From Streptomyces sp. WAC08241 (lineage in GTDB: Bacteria; Actinomycetota; Actinomycetes; Streptomycetales; Streptomycetaceae), in the NCBI GenBank assembly GCA_007858575.1, contig CP042279.1, positions 186,001 to 250,000 on the forward strand: DNA of 64,000 bases. The letters are read 5' to 3'. Within the stretch, counting starts at the first letter, position 1. Each line of letters starts with the position of its first letter. The notes beneath the pieces are model-generated. The model saw only the letters and a program-made list of their open reading frames with translations. It ran no database searches and was not told the origin of the DNA. Below, piece after piece: positions 11,212-20,488 of the stretch. The position numbers were made by a program, and so were the translations under genes.

Positions 11212-12056
11212 ATGGGGTGGACGGTCCTCTACATCGCGTTCGGCGTGGTCGCGCTGTGGCTCCTGGGGAGGTGCTCCTCCAGTACAAGGCGCGGCTGCGC
11301 TGGCGTCTGCTGGCCTTCTGCGGCTTCCTCGGCGTGGTCCTGGGCGTCCTGCTGCCCTCGGTCCCGGTGATCGTCGCCGGCGCGGTCGCCTTCGCCGTCG
11401 GCCAGACCTACGTGACGCTCTCGTTCCGCCGCGGCTTCTCCACCGGCTGGGCGATCGGCGGCAGCCCGGGCGCGAGCCGCCGCCGCAGGTCCGGCGCGCC
11501 GGACCGGGCCGGGCCCACCCTGGAGGTCACCGCGCTCTCGTACGACGAGCCGGGCGCCGGCCGGGGCCCCGGGGAGCACCCGGAGGCGGCGGCCGAGGAG
11601 ACGGCGGTCTACGAGCCCCTGCCGATGCCCGACGACACCGGCCAGTACGGGGTCTACGACACCGGCCGCGACACCGCCCCCGCCCCCGACGCCGGCCACG
11701 ACCCGGCGGCCTACGCCCCCTACGCGGCGGGGTACGACCAGCAGGGGTACGACCAGCAGGGATACGAGCCGCAGGGGTACGAGCAGCCCGTCCACCAGCA
11801 GGGGTACGACTACGGGACCGCCGGACAGCAGCAGTACGCCGCCTACTCCGACCCGTACATCGGCCCGGGCACGGACGCCCAGCAGTACGGCTCGTACTAC
11901 GGCGACCCCTACGCCCCCTCGTACACCTACGACACCCCGCCCGGCGGGGTCTGGGTCCCGCAGCAGCGCGACACCGAGCCGGACCCGCAGCAGCAGGCCC
12001 CGGGGCCGTACGGCCACGAACCGCACCAGGACGACCCGCAGCAGTACCGGTACTGA
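11212..12056 (+). CDS. Membrane protein with Tyr/Gln-rich C-terminal tail
   Basis: Protein of ~281 residues with no enzymatic family recognised. ATG 11212 gives an N-terminal hydrophobic helix (MGWTVLYIAFGVVALWLLG), which joins EVLLQYKARLRWRLLAF after restoring one G near 11269. A second hydrophobic hairpin (LLAFCGFLGVVLGVLLPSVP then VIVAGAVAFAVGQ) follows, so two or three membrane segments are likely. Residues from ~90 onward are acidic and then low-complexity, with repeats of GY-x-x-Q type (residues ~170-200) and many Tyr, Gln and Pro. This resembles the disordered cytoplasmic tails of other Streptomyces membrane proteins. It lies between metF and a convergent oxidoreductase; function unknown. 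Confidence 0.75.
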
Positions 12057-12063
12057 GCCCCGT

Positions 12064-12090
12064 GCGGCCCGCGGTCCCGCCGCGGGCCGC
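12064..12090. terminator. Hairpin between convergent genes
   Basis: GCGGCCCGCGG at 12064-12074 pairs perfectly with 12080-12090 around a 5-base loop. It lies between the stop codons of the membrane protein (12056) and the CrtI-like gene (12097), so it may stop transcription from both sides. Confidence 0.65.
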
Positions 12091-12096
12091 GGAACG

Positions 12097-13501
12097 TCAC
12101 CGCGAGCCGCGGAAGTCCGCGCCCTCCACGATCAGCCCCGCCACCAGCGCGCCCGACATGCCCGCGTGGGCGAGCCCGCCGCCCGGGTGCGACCAGCCGC
12201 CCGCGAAGTACAGGCCCGGCAGCGCCGAGCGGTTGTCCGCCGGGAGCAGCCGTCCGCCCGCCCCGCGAGCGCGGGCCCGGGCACCTCGGCGGAGCCGGTG
12301 TCCCGCCGCACGTCCTCCGGGGTGCGGACGTGCCGCCACAGCAGCCGCTCCCGAAGCCCCGGCACTGCCCGCCCGGCCGCCTCGGCCATGCCGTCGGCGA
12401 ACGCCTCCCACTCCCGCCCCGGAGCCGTCCGGACGGTCGCCGTGACCGTCACCGCCTCGTGGTCCGCGTCCGGGCGCAGCGCCGGGTCGTCCGGGCGCAG
12501 CACGGTCACCGTCGGCCGCCCGCCCTCCGCGTGCACGACCGTGCGGTGGACCGCGTCCGCCTCCCGGGGGCCGCGCAGGGCCAGACAGACCGTCACCCGG
12601 CCGGTGCCGAGGGCCTGGTGGCGCGGCGCCCCGCCGGGGTGGAGCGCGGGCACCGGGGCCCCGGAGACCACGTGGTCGGCCGCGACCTCCTCGCCCCCGG
12701 CCAGGCGCACGCCGACCGCCCGGCCGTCCTTCTCCAGGACCTCCTCCACCGGCGCGTCGAAGACGAACTCCACCCGCCGCTTCCGGCACCGCTCGTACAC
12801 GGCGTCGGCCAGCGCCCGCAGGCCCCCGGCCACGTACCAGCTCCCGAAGGTCTGCTCCATGTACGGCAGGACGGCGGCCGAGGCCGGGGCGTCGGCCGGG
12901 TCGAAGCCGTACGCCCACGCGTACGCGTCGAGCAGGGCGGCGAGCCGGGGTCGCGCAGCTCCCGCGCCCCCACCCGGGCCAGGGTCGTCGTCGGGCGCCG
13001 CAGCAGGCCCGCCTTCGGGGCCGGGTACGGCTCGCGGGCGAGCGGCGCCGGGTCGGCCGGCTGCGGCTCCTCCAGGAGCGGCCGGCGGGTGCGGTCCCAG
13101 GCCTCGCGGGCCCGCGTCAGGACGTCGCCCCAGCGCTCGCCCGCGCCCGCCCCGAGCGCCGCGTCCAGGGCGGCGACCGTGCCGGCCCGGGAGGCGTTCG
13201 GCAGGTCCACGCGCGTGCCGTCGGCGAAGACGTGACGGGCCGCCGGGTCGACCTGCGTCAGCGTGACGCACCGCTCCAGGGGCTCCTTGCCGGTCTTCAC
13301 GAACAGGTCCCGGTAGACGGCGGGCAGGTGCAGCAGCCCCGGGCCCGTGTCGAAGGCGAAGCCGCCGCGTGCGTACCGCCCCACCGCGCCGCCGTGCGTC
13401 GACCCCCGCTCGTACACCGTCACCCGGTGGCCCGCCACGGCCAGCCGGGCCGCCGCCGCCATGGCGCCGAGCCCCGCGCCGATCACCACAATCCGTGCCA
13501 T
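12097..13501 (-). CDS. Phytoene desaturase-like FAD/NAD(P) oxidoreductase
   Basis: A ~468-residue flavoprotein of the CrtI/phytoene-dehydrogenase-like superfamily. It has an N-terminal FAD motif (MARIVVIGAGLGAMAAAARLA), VTVYERGSTHGGAVGRY, FDTGPGLLHLP, a middle domain with YAWAYGFDPADAPASAA and GSWYVAGGLRALADAV, and the C-terminal FAD contact GLYFAGGWSHPGGGLAHAGMSG. No other carotenoid gene is near, so this is probably one of the orphan desaturase-like oxidoreductases of unknown substrate. The start at 13501 is the family MAR-I-V start. Frame breaks lie near 12950 and 12255. The stop is at 12097-12099. Confidence 0.85.
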
Positions 13502-13545
13502 GCGGGCGAGCCTATCCGGCACCCCCCGGAGGGCCGGGGAGGAGG

Positions 13546-14183
13546 TCAGAAGTGCCGCGACCCGTCGTCGGGCGGGGAGGGACGTGGGCCCCGGCGGCGA
13601 GCCGCCGCTCCTCCCGGCGCTGGGACCTGCGGCGCAGGAAGCGGCGGATCCGCTGCGCGAGGAAGACCACCACGGCCAGGCCGAGCAGGAGCAGGACGCC
13701 CGCGACGACCGCCGCCGCCACCGGGTGGAAGAGCGCGAAGGTGACGACCGCCGCCACCCCGAGGTCCTCCGCCAGGCTCACCCCGACGTTCGAGAACGGC
13801 TCCGGCGAGGTGTTGACCGCCATCCTCGTCCCCGCCTTGACCAAGTGGCTCAGGAGGGCCGTCGAACCGCCGACCGCGCCCGCCGCCAGCTCCGGCAGCG
13901 ACCCGTTCTGCCCGGCGAGCAGGGCACCGACGACGGCCCCCGCGACCGGCCGGATCACGGTGTGGACGGAGTCCCACATCGAGTCGACGTACGGGATCTT
14001 GTCCGCCACCGCCTCGCACAGGAACAGCACGCCCGCGACGACGAGGACGTCGGTGCGCTGAAGGGACTCGGGCACCTCGTCGGTCAGCCCGGTCGCGCCG
14101 AAGAGGCCGAACAGCAGGACCACCGCGTACGCGTTGATCCCGCTCGCCCAGCCGCTGGTGAACACCAGGGGAAGTACGGACAC
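13546..14183 (-). CDS. DUF4126 family membrane protein
   Basis: Membrane protein of ~212 residues with a DUF4126 core. GTG 14183 gives MSVLPLVFTSGWASGINAYA, and hydrophobic segments follow (AVVLLFGLFGATGL, VVAGVLFLCEAVAD, VIRPVAGAVVGALLAGQ, AAVVTFALFHPVAAAVVAG and GVLLLLGLAVVVFLAQ). The C-terminus is a basic tail (RRFLRRRSQRREERR) ending DDGSRHF after one missing base near 13570. No Shine-Dalgarno sequence is seen. TACGAT lies 8-13 bases before the GTG on the coding strand, so the message may be leaderless. Function of the family is unknown. It follows a divergent arrangement with no partner gene. Confidence 0.82.
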
Positions 14184-14490
14184 GTCCGCGATCGTAACCA
14201 GGACTGAGTATCCGTACCCAGGGCGCGGGATGAGTAGGTGCGCGGATGGGCCGGGCGGGGCCCGCGGGAGAGAGTGGAGCCCACGGAAGGGGCGCGGCTC
14301 CGGAACCGCCGGCACGGGGCGGCGGAACGGGGCCGCGCACCTGCCGGCACGGGGACACGGGGTGCGCCCTCCCGACTGGGGGATGGGAAGCCGGTGCGGC
14401 GAGGCTCGGGGGATCGAGCCTCACCGCACCGGCTTCCTTCCGTGCGCGGGTGTTCTCCGTCTCCACGCGCGTGGAGGAGCGGAGGACCGG
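14184..14490. other. Intergenic region with terminator
   Basis: No convincing gene is seen in these ~307 bases. They hold the putative leaderless promoter of the DUF4126 gene at the left end, GC-rich sequence with several short inverted repeats around 14290-14360, and the strong hairpin at 14386-14437. Confidence 0.6.
14386..14437. terminator. Long hairpin terminator after tetR
   Basis: Two 23-base arms (14386-14408 and 14415-14437) are complementary with a single mismatch and close a 6-base loop. The right end is followed by TTCC on the plus strand. It lies beyond the tetR stop codon and insulates it from the DUF4126 promoter. Confidence 0.82.
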
Positions 14491-15101
14491 TCAGCGGCGG
14501 CCGCCCACCCGGCCGTGCAGCAGCCGGGAGAGGGCCGCGTGCACGTCGTCGAGCGACCGCTCGCTCTGGAAGGCCTGCCAGTCGAGCGCGGCCACGAGCA
14601 CCATGCCGACGAGCGCCGCCGCCGTGAGCTGGACGTCGATCTCCTCGCTCAGCTCCCCGGCCTCGACCCCTTCGCGCAGCACCCCTCGACCACCGCGACT
14701 GCCTCCTGGCGGACCACCAGGAGCGTGGAGTTCCAGGCCCGGTTGGTGCGCCAGAGCTCGGCCACGTAGAGCTGGGTGAAGGCCGGGTAGCGGTCGATGA
14801 AGACGAGGCCCGCCCGGATCATCGCGTCCAGCGCGTCGACCCGGCTCCCGCCGCGCCCGGCGGTCTCCTCGGCCGCCGTGCGCAGGGAGGCGGTGAGCAG
14901 CGACACCCCGTGGCGCAGCAGCTCCTCGAAGAGCTCGGTCTTGCTCTTGAAGTTGTAGTAGACCGTGCCCTTGGCCACGCCGGCCCGCTCGGCGATCTCG
15001 TCCACCGTCGTCGCGGAGAAGCCCTGCTCCGCGATGAGCGTCACGGCCGCTTCGTAGAGCTTCGCGCGCGTGGCCCGGCGTCTGGTGCTGCTGCTGTCCA
15101 T
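14491..15101 (-). CDS. TetR/AcrR family regulator
   Basis: A ~203-residue TetR repressor. The N-terminal HTH is clear (KLYEAAVTLIAEQGFSATTV, then EIAERAGVAKGTVYYNFKSK, residues ~12-58). The C-terminal ligand-binding part is helical (RVDALDAMIRAGLVFIDRYP, QLYVAELWRTNRAWNS, and EIDVQLTAAALVGMVLVAAL after a frame break near 14685). ATG 15101 (MDSSSTRRRATR) is preferred; an upstream ATG at 15134 is possible. It is the last gene of the ATPase-permease-tetR unit, 44 bases after the permease stop. It probably represses this unit through the palindrome at 18152-18177. Confidence 0.9.
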
Positions 15102-15144
15102 GGTGTCGATTCTCACAGGTGTCACGGGTGGCACCGGCCCGGTG

Positions 15145-17231
15145 TCACAGGGTCAGTTCGGGGTGGAGCCGGTCCATCGTCCAGACCTGCCGCCTGCGGG
15201 CCGAGACGGCCGTCAGGGCCAGGGCGCCCACGGTGAACGCCGTCAGGACCGCGCAGGAGTGCCAGACGGGTTCGAGCCCGCCGCCCGTGATCAGCCGGCG
15301 CAGCGACTCGACCACGTACGTCATGGGCAGGAAGGGGTGGATCGCGTTGAAGAAGGCCGGGCTGGTCTGGACGGGGTACGTGCCGCCCGCCGAGGTGAGC
15401 TGGAGCATCAGGGCGGCGAGCACCAGGATCCGGCCCGCCGCGCCGAAGCGGGCGTTGAACCACTGCACGATCGCGGTGAAGCAGCAGGCGACCAGGGCGA
15501 GGAAGCCGATCGTGCCGGCGGCCCGCGCCATCTGGAGGCCGATGCCCCAGTGGAGGACCGACATCAGGGCCGCGACCTGGAGGACGCCGATCGCCGCCAC
15601 TGGGAGCCAGCCCGCCAGGGCGATCCGCCAGGCGGAGCCGCCCGCGGCGAGCGCGCGCCGGTTCAGCGGCTGGATGATCATGTACGCGACCATCGCACCG
15701 ACCCAGAGGGAGAGCGGGATGAAGTACGGGGCGAAACCGGTGCCGTAGTTCGGCGCCTTGTGCATCGACTGCGAGGCGAGCCGCACCGGGTCGGCCATGA
15801 CCTCCGTGCGCCGGTCGCGGTCCTGCTGGTCGTAGTCCGGGATCTGCGCGACCCCGTCGCGCAGCCCGCCGGCCAGCTCGCCGGAGCCGTCGGCCAGCTT
15901 GAACAGGCCGCCGTCCAGGTCGCCGGCGCCCTTCTTGAGCTTGCCGACGCCGGCGTCCAGGTTCACCGAGCCGGTCTTCGCCTCGGTGATGCCGGTGTGC
16001 AGCTTGTCGGCGCCCGCCGCGACCTTCTTGGCGCCCGTGTTCAGCTCGTTGATCTTCCGGATGGCGTCCTCGACGTCCTCGTCGAGGTGCGGGGCGCGGG
16101 CGGCCAGCTCGTCGGCCTGCTTCTTGAGCGTGACCAGGCGCGCGTTCAGCTTCTTCAGGTCGCTGTTGCTGTCCTTGGTCAGCTCGTGCACGTCGTCCGC
16201 GATGACGGCCACGTCGCCGGCGGTGACCGCGGCCCGCTGGAGCACCTTGCAGATCCGGGCGTCGGGGTCCGGGACCTCCACGCACGCCTCGCGGTGCAGG
16301 GCGGTCATGTCCTCGTCGGCCTTGTGCGCGGCGGTGCGGAGCTGGGGCCCCGCTTGACCAGGATGTCCAGATTGTGCTGGACGGCGGTGGCCGAGTCGGA
16401 GACGAGCCGGGCGGTGTCGCGGATCGACTTGCCGTTGTTCGCCAGGTAGGGGCGGACCTTGTCGGCGGTGCCGTTCACCTTGTCGGCGAGCGTCTGGGTG
16501 CCGTTCGCGACCTTGCGGGAACCGTTCTCCAGGTCCTTGGCGCCCTTGTCGAGCTTCTTCAGGCCCGCGGCCAGGTCGCCGCTGCCGGTCTTGGCGTCCC
16601 CGAGCCCGTCCGCCAGGCTCTTGGAGCCCTTCTTGGCCTTGTCCACGCCCTGCTTGAGGTCGGCGGCGCCCTTGGCGGCCTTCTCGGTGGCGTCGTGGAT
16701 GTCGGAGAAGGAGATGAAGATCTTGTCGAGGAAGGTGCGCGAGGACTTGGTGGAGGCCGCGGTGCGCACCTCGGAGAAGACCGTCCGGGAGATCTGCCCG
16801 ACGATGTAGTTGTTGGCGTCGTTCGTGCGCACCCGCAGGGCGCCGGTCTCGGGGGAGTCGCCGGAGCTGGAGGCGATGCGCGAGCTGAAGTCGCCGGGCA
16901 TGGTCAGGGACAGGTAGTACGTCCCGTCCTCGACGCCCCTGCGCGCCTCCTCGTCGCTGACCCGGTGCCACGCGAAGGTCTTGCTCTCCAGGAGCCCCTT
17001 CGTGATGTCGTCGCCCGCGGTGATCCTCTTGCCGTCGGCGGTGGCGCCCCTGTCCTCGTTCACGAGGGCGACGGGGATCTTGTCGAGCCTGCCGTACGGG
17101 TCCCAGAACGAGTACAGGTACAGGGCGCCGTACAGCAGCGGCAGCAGCAGGACCGCGACGAGCGCGGCGCGCGGCAGCTTGCCCCTGCCGAAGCGCCTCA
17201 GCTCAAGAGCGGCCAGTTTCGGCGAGCGCAT
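15145..17231 (-). CDS. YhgE/Pip-type ABC-2 membrane protein
   Basis: A ~695-residue membrane protein of the YhgE/Pip family. An N-terminal helix (ALVAVLLLPLLYGALYLYSF) is followed by a large extracytoplasmic domain starting PVALVNEDRGA. That domain has long repeats of the type DL-x-x-G-x-x-KA-x-x-GS-x-x-LA-x-GL (residues ~165-240 and ~365-420), typical of this family's coiled stalk. Five or six C-terminal membrane segments follow (GFAPYFIPLSLWVGAMVAYM, TIGFLALVACCFTAIVQWF and others). GTG/ATG choice is settled by GAGGAGGGG 6 bases before ATG 17231. One frame break lies near 16350. The gene overlaps the upstream ATPase end and is followed by tetR. The substrate is unknown. Confidence 0.88.
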
Positions 17232-18151
17232 CGGCCGCCCCTCCTCGGTCGTGGACGCGGTGGCGCCGGCGTCGGTGTCGCTGTCGGTGTCGGTACGGGG
17301 TGCCTCGGCGGCGTCCTCCGGGTCGGCGGCCTTCGGCGCGTCGGCGGTCTTCTCCGTGGAGACCTTCGCGGGGGCTTCGGGGCTTCAGATGTCTCCGGCG
17401 CTTCCGGCGCCTCGGGCGTCTCGGGCGTCTCCGTGGTGATCCGCAGCGCGCCTCCGGGGCCTCGCTGCAGACGGCGAGGACGGTCGTCCCGGACGCGGTC
17501 AGGGAGCGCAGGAGCGTCCACACCTCGGCCCGGGCGGAGTCCGAGAGCTTCAGGTCCGTGTCGTCCACGGCGAGCAGCCGGGGCGCCCGATCAGGGCGAG
17601 GGCGATCGAGAGCCGCAGCGCCTCGAGGCGCTCCAGGTCCCGCACGGAGGTCCGCCCGCCCTTCGGCAGGGCGTCGAGGTCGAGCCCCGCGGCCGCCACG
17701 GCCTCCTCGATCCGGGCCCGCGCCTGCGCCGCCCGCGTGCCGGGGCGCCGCAGCAGCGCCCGTACGGAGCCGTCGAAGCGGTGCTGGAGCAGCGCCCGCT
17801 CGTGCAGGTGCTCGGCGACGGTGAAGGCGGGGTCGAGCTCGTTGACGCCCGGGACCTGGCCCAGCGCGCTGATCCGGCGCACCGCGGCCATCTTCCGGGG
17901 CAGCGGGAGGCCGCCGACCTCGGCGTGCCCCTCCTTGGCCTTCATCCGGCCGGTGAGCGCGAGGAGCAGACAGGTGCGCCCCGAGCCGGACGGCCCTCGA
18001 TCGCCACGAGCGCGCCTGGCTCCGCCCGGAAGGACACCTTCCGGAAGACCCAGCCCCGCGGCCCCTTCAGCCCGAAGTCTTCCGCGACGACGGCGGCGCC
18101 GTGCGGCTGTTCCTCGGCTTCCGTGCCCACGGACTCACCCCCACTCCCCAT
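17203..18151 (-). CDS. Divergent ABC transporter ATP-binding protein
   Basis: ABC ATPase-like protein of ~317 residues, read across about five frame breaks (near 17990, 17580, 17455, 17385, 17240). It has the ABC fold start VFRKVSFRAEPGALVAIEGP but atypical motifs. Walker A reads GPSGSGRT, with Arg (codon at 17976-17978) where Lys is normal. The Q-loop Gln is present (ISALGQVPG). The LSGGQ signature is not recognisable (SVRDLERLEALRLSIALAL). Walker B reads LLAVDDTDL, with Asp in the catalytic Glu position. The switch His is replaced in VLAVCSEAPE. An acidic Pro/Thr/Glu-rich tail of ~80 residues follows. The end is uncertain; 17203 assumes a stop overlapping the permease start. It starts directly beside a TetR-type palindrome. 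Confidence 0.75.
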
Positions 18152-18177
18152 TTTTGAACTGACTGGTCAGTGCAAAA
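18152..18177. promoter_or_regulatory. TetR-type palindromic operator
   Basis: A 26-bp near-perfect palindrome with core ACTGACtgGTCAGT (18158-18171) flanked by TTTTGA and GCAAAA. It abuts the start codon of the divergent ATPase gene (18151), so a bound repressor would block its transcription and translation start. Genes diverge from this site, and the tetR at the end of the left unit is the likely binder. Confidence 0.75.
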
Positions 18178-18221
18178 GTTACCCTGCATCAGACCCTTCG
18201 CAAAAGCGCAGGTCAGCGTGA

Positions 18222-18249
18222 TTGTCAGTGGAGCTGGGCACGATAGACA
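18222..18249 (+). promoter_or_regulatory. Candidate promoter for the HEPN gene
   Basis: TTGTCA at 18222-18227 and TAGACA at 18244-18249 are spaced 16 bases apart, a plausible HrdB-type promoter. It is 44 bases upstream of the start codon at 18293. Confidence 0.45.
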
Positions 18250-18292
18250 CATACGGCCACAGCGCCGTCACGCGACGACAGGAGGCTTCGTC

Positions 18293-18810
18293 ATGGCACG
18301 TCCATCCGCAGCAGCCGCACCCAGGCGCCACCCCGTCCCCGCGCACTCCGGACCCGCGTCCGACATCCACCCCGTCTCCCGCCGCACCGCCGCCCCGCCC
18401 GCCGCCCTCGACCTCCTCGCCAAGTCCCGCGCCGGCCTCGCCGAGGCCGCCGCCCTCGACCGCCCCCACGAGCGGTACGCCACCGCCCACCTCGCCGCCC
18501 TGCGCGCCGCGGCCGCGGTGCTCGCCGCCCGGGGCACGCCCGATCCCGTACCCCGTCGCAAGGAGCGGATACGCACCGCCTGGGAGCTCTCGCCGAGCTG
18601 GCGCCCGAGCTCGCCGAATGGAGCGCCCACTTCGCCGCCGGAGCACCGCGCAGGGCCCGCGCCGAGGCGGGTATCACCAGCGCGGCCACCCCGAGGGAGG
18701 CCGACGACCTCCTCAGGGACGCCGCGCACTTCTCCCGCCTGGTCGAGCGGCTGCTCGCCCTCCGCCCGGTGCTGCCCCGCGGCCCCGGGAGCGACGACGC
18801 GGAAGGATGA
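18293..18810 (+). CDS. SAV_6107-type HEPN domain protein
   Basis: A ~172-residue protein matching the SAV_6107 HEPN family known from Streptomyces. The N-terminal ~35 residues are Ala/Pro rich; the helical core follows (LDLLAKSRAGLAEAAALDRP, ERYATAHLAALRAAAAVLAA), then LAELAPELAEWSAHFAAGA, and a C-terminal helix (DDLLRDAAHFSRLVERLLAL). An AGGAGG at 18280-18285 fixes the ATG at 18293. One frame break lies near 18586. HEPN proteins often bind or cut RNA, but the catalytic R-x4-6-H motif is not evident here, so activity should not be assumed. It is divergent from the ABC/TetR unit and may share its operator. Confidence 0.8.
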
Positions 18811-18876
18811 TCCGAAAGGCGGGACCGAGGCCATAGGGTGGGGAGGTCCGTACCCGTCACCGAGGAGTCAACAGCC

Positions 18877-19662
18877 GTGCCGGACCCTTCCCCGCCTTCG
18901 GTCGAGAGGCGACCTCACGCCCGTCGCGCGCCTCCCTGCGCACCGCCGTCGTCTGGGACGTCCTCAAGGACGCCCTGGACCGCCGGGTCGGGGCCACCGG
19001 GAAAGACGGTCTCGACGTCCTCGACACGGGCGGCGGCTCCGGGAACTTCGCGGTGCCGGTGGCCCGCCTCGGCCACCGGGTCACCGTCGTCGACCCCAGC
19101 CCCAACGCGCTCTTCGCGCTGGAGCGCCGGGCCGCCGAGGCCGGCGTCGCCGACCTCGTCACCGGCGTCCAGGGCGACGTCCGGGGCCTCTTCGACGTGG
19201 TCGGGCGCGGGGTACGACGCCGTGCTCTGCCACGGCGTCCTGGAGTACGTCGACGACCCCGCCGAGGGCGTGCGCAACGCGGTCGCCGCGCTCCGCCCCG
19301 GCGGCAGCCTCAGCCTGCTCGCCGCCGGGGTCGGCGGCGCCGTCCTGGCCCGCGCCCTCGCCGGACACTTCACCGAGGCCCGGCACGCGCTCACCGACCC
19401 GGCGGGCCGCTGGGGCGCGGGCGACCCCGTGCCCCGGCGCTTCACCGCCGAGCAGCTCGCCGAGCTGGCCGACGGGGCCGGCCTGGAGGTCGGCGCCGTG
19501 CACGGCGTCCGGGTCTTCGCCGACCTCGTCCCCGGCGTCCTCGTCGACACCGAGCCGGGCGCGGCCGAGGCCCTCCTCCGCCTGGAGGCGGCCGCCGCGG
19601 AGCTGCCCTCCTTCCACGCCGTGGCCACCCAACTGCACGTCCTCGGCGAGAAGCGGACCTGA
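18877..19662 (+). CDS. Class I SAM-dependent methyltransferase
   Basis: Methyltransferase of ~262 residues. Motif I reads LDVLDTGGGSGNFAVPVA and is followed by RVTVVDPSPNALFALERRAA with the acidic ribose contact. Post-I VQGDVRGLFDVV leads to GYDAVLCHGVLEYVDDPAEG and LRPGGSLSLLAAG. The substrate cannot be told; the fold resembles CmoA/UbiE-like small-molecule or tRNA enzymes. GTG 18877 is chosen because GAGGAG is at 18862-18867. Frame breaks lie near 18910 and 19205. It is 66 bases downstream of the HEPN gene and could be co-transcribed. Confidence 0.88.
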   Translation: MPDPSPPSVERRPHARRAPPCAPPSSGTSSRTPWTAGSGPPGKTVSTSSTRAAAPGTSRCRWPASATGSPSSTPAPTRSSRWSAGPPRPASPTSSPASRATSGASSTWSGAGYDAVLCHGVLEYVDDPAEGVRNAVAALRPGGSLSLLAAGVGGAVLARALAGHFTEARHALTDPAGRWGAGDPVPRRFTAEQLAELADGAGLEVGAVHGVRVFADLVPGVLVDTEPGAAEALLRLEAAAAELPSFHAVATQLHVLGEKRT

Positions 19663-19929
19663 TCCCGGGGTCACCCGTTCGGCGGTTCGGGCCGCGGCGC
19701 CCCATGGAGTACGCCACAGCACGCCCGGTGCGGGCCCCGGCCCCGTATGATCGGGGGACACCATCCGGCATGACGGACGGGGCCCTGGGAATCAACGCTC
19801 AGCAACCGATCCGCATGGCGGCCCGGATTGGCTATTCGGCATTGTGGGCGGGTTTCACGGGGCGATTCCCTGCCTATCCTGAAAGGGCCGCAAACCGGTC
19901 GCCCCCGCGGCCGACGACTAGAGGACTCC

Positions 19930-20331
19930 GTGCCGCTCTCGGAGCACGAGCAGCGCATGCTCGAGCAGATGGAGCGAGCGCTGTACGCCGAAGACCCCAA
20001 GCTCGCGACAGCGCTCGAGGGAAGCGGACTGCGTACGTACACCCGGCGACGGGTTTACCAGGCAGTCGCCGGCTTCCTGGTGGGTATCGCGCTCCTCATG
20101 GCCGGAATGGTCGCACAGCAGATCTGGATCAGCGTGGTGGGATTCCTCGTCATGCTGGGCTGCGCGGTCCTGGCGGTCACCGGATGGCGCAAGGCGCCGA
20201 AGCCGGGTGAGCAGCAGGCTGCGGGTGGACTGGCGGCCGGCGGCCGCCAGACCCGGCAGCGACGCCCCATGATGAACCGGATCGAAGAGCGGTGGCAGCG
20301 CCGCCGTGACGAACAGGGCGGCGGCCACTGA
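19930..20331 (+). CDS. DUF3040 domain membrane protein
   Basis: Intact 133-residue DUF3040 protein. It starts MPLSEHEQRMLEQMERALYA, the family signature, followed by EDPKLATALEGS. Two membrane segments follow (AVAGFLVGIALLMAGMVAQQ and SVVGFLVMLGCAVLAVTGW) and a basic Gln/Arg-rich cytoplasmic tail. GTG 19930 is chosen for the family N-terminus, with AGAGGA 8 bases upstream. The family is actinobacterial and of unknown function. It is followed by two strong hairpins. Confidence 0.93.
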   Translation: MPLSEHEQRMLEQMERALYAEDPKLATALEGSGLRTYTRRRVYQAVAGFLVGIALLMAGMVAQQIWISVVGFLVMLGCAVLAVTGWRKAPKPGEQQAAGGLAAGGRQTRQRRPMMNRIEERWQRRRDEQGGGH

Positions 20332-20369
20332 CGGCCCCCTGAGCGGAAGCCCCGCCCCTCCGACGAACC

Positions 20370-20416
20370 GAGCCCCGCAGGACCGCGCTTCCGAGCGCAG
20401 CGGCCCCGCGGGGCTC
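20370..20416 (+). terminator. Terminator after DUF3040 gene
   Basis: GAGCCCCGC at 20370-20378 pairs with GCGGGGCTC at 20408-20416, followed by TCGTTCGTGTTCT. It lies 39 bases beyond the DUF3040 stop. Confidence 0.65.
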
Positions 20417-20437
20417 TCGTTCGTGTTCTGAGCCCAC

Positions 20438-20477
20438 GGGGGAGGGGTGAGGTCCGCAAGGACCTCACCCCTCCCCC
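20438..20477. terminator. Perfect 18-bp hairpin with GCAA tetraloop
   Basis: Arms 20438-20455 and 20460-20477 are perfectly complementary and close a GNRA tetraloop (GCAA). The hairpin lies between the convergent DUF3040 gene and transglutaminase gene (stop 20489) and probably terminates the latter on the minus strand. Confidence 0.85.
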
Positions 20478-20488
20478 GAGCGGCTCCC

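Noticed and set aside
12097..13501. Carotenoid biosynthesis cluster
   Set aside because: Only the desaturase-like gene is present; no phytoene synthase, prenyltransferase or cyclase lies within the window.
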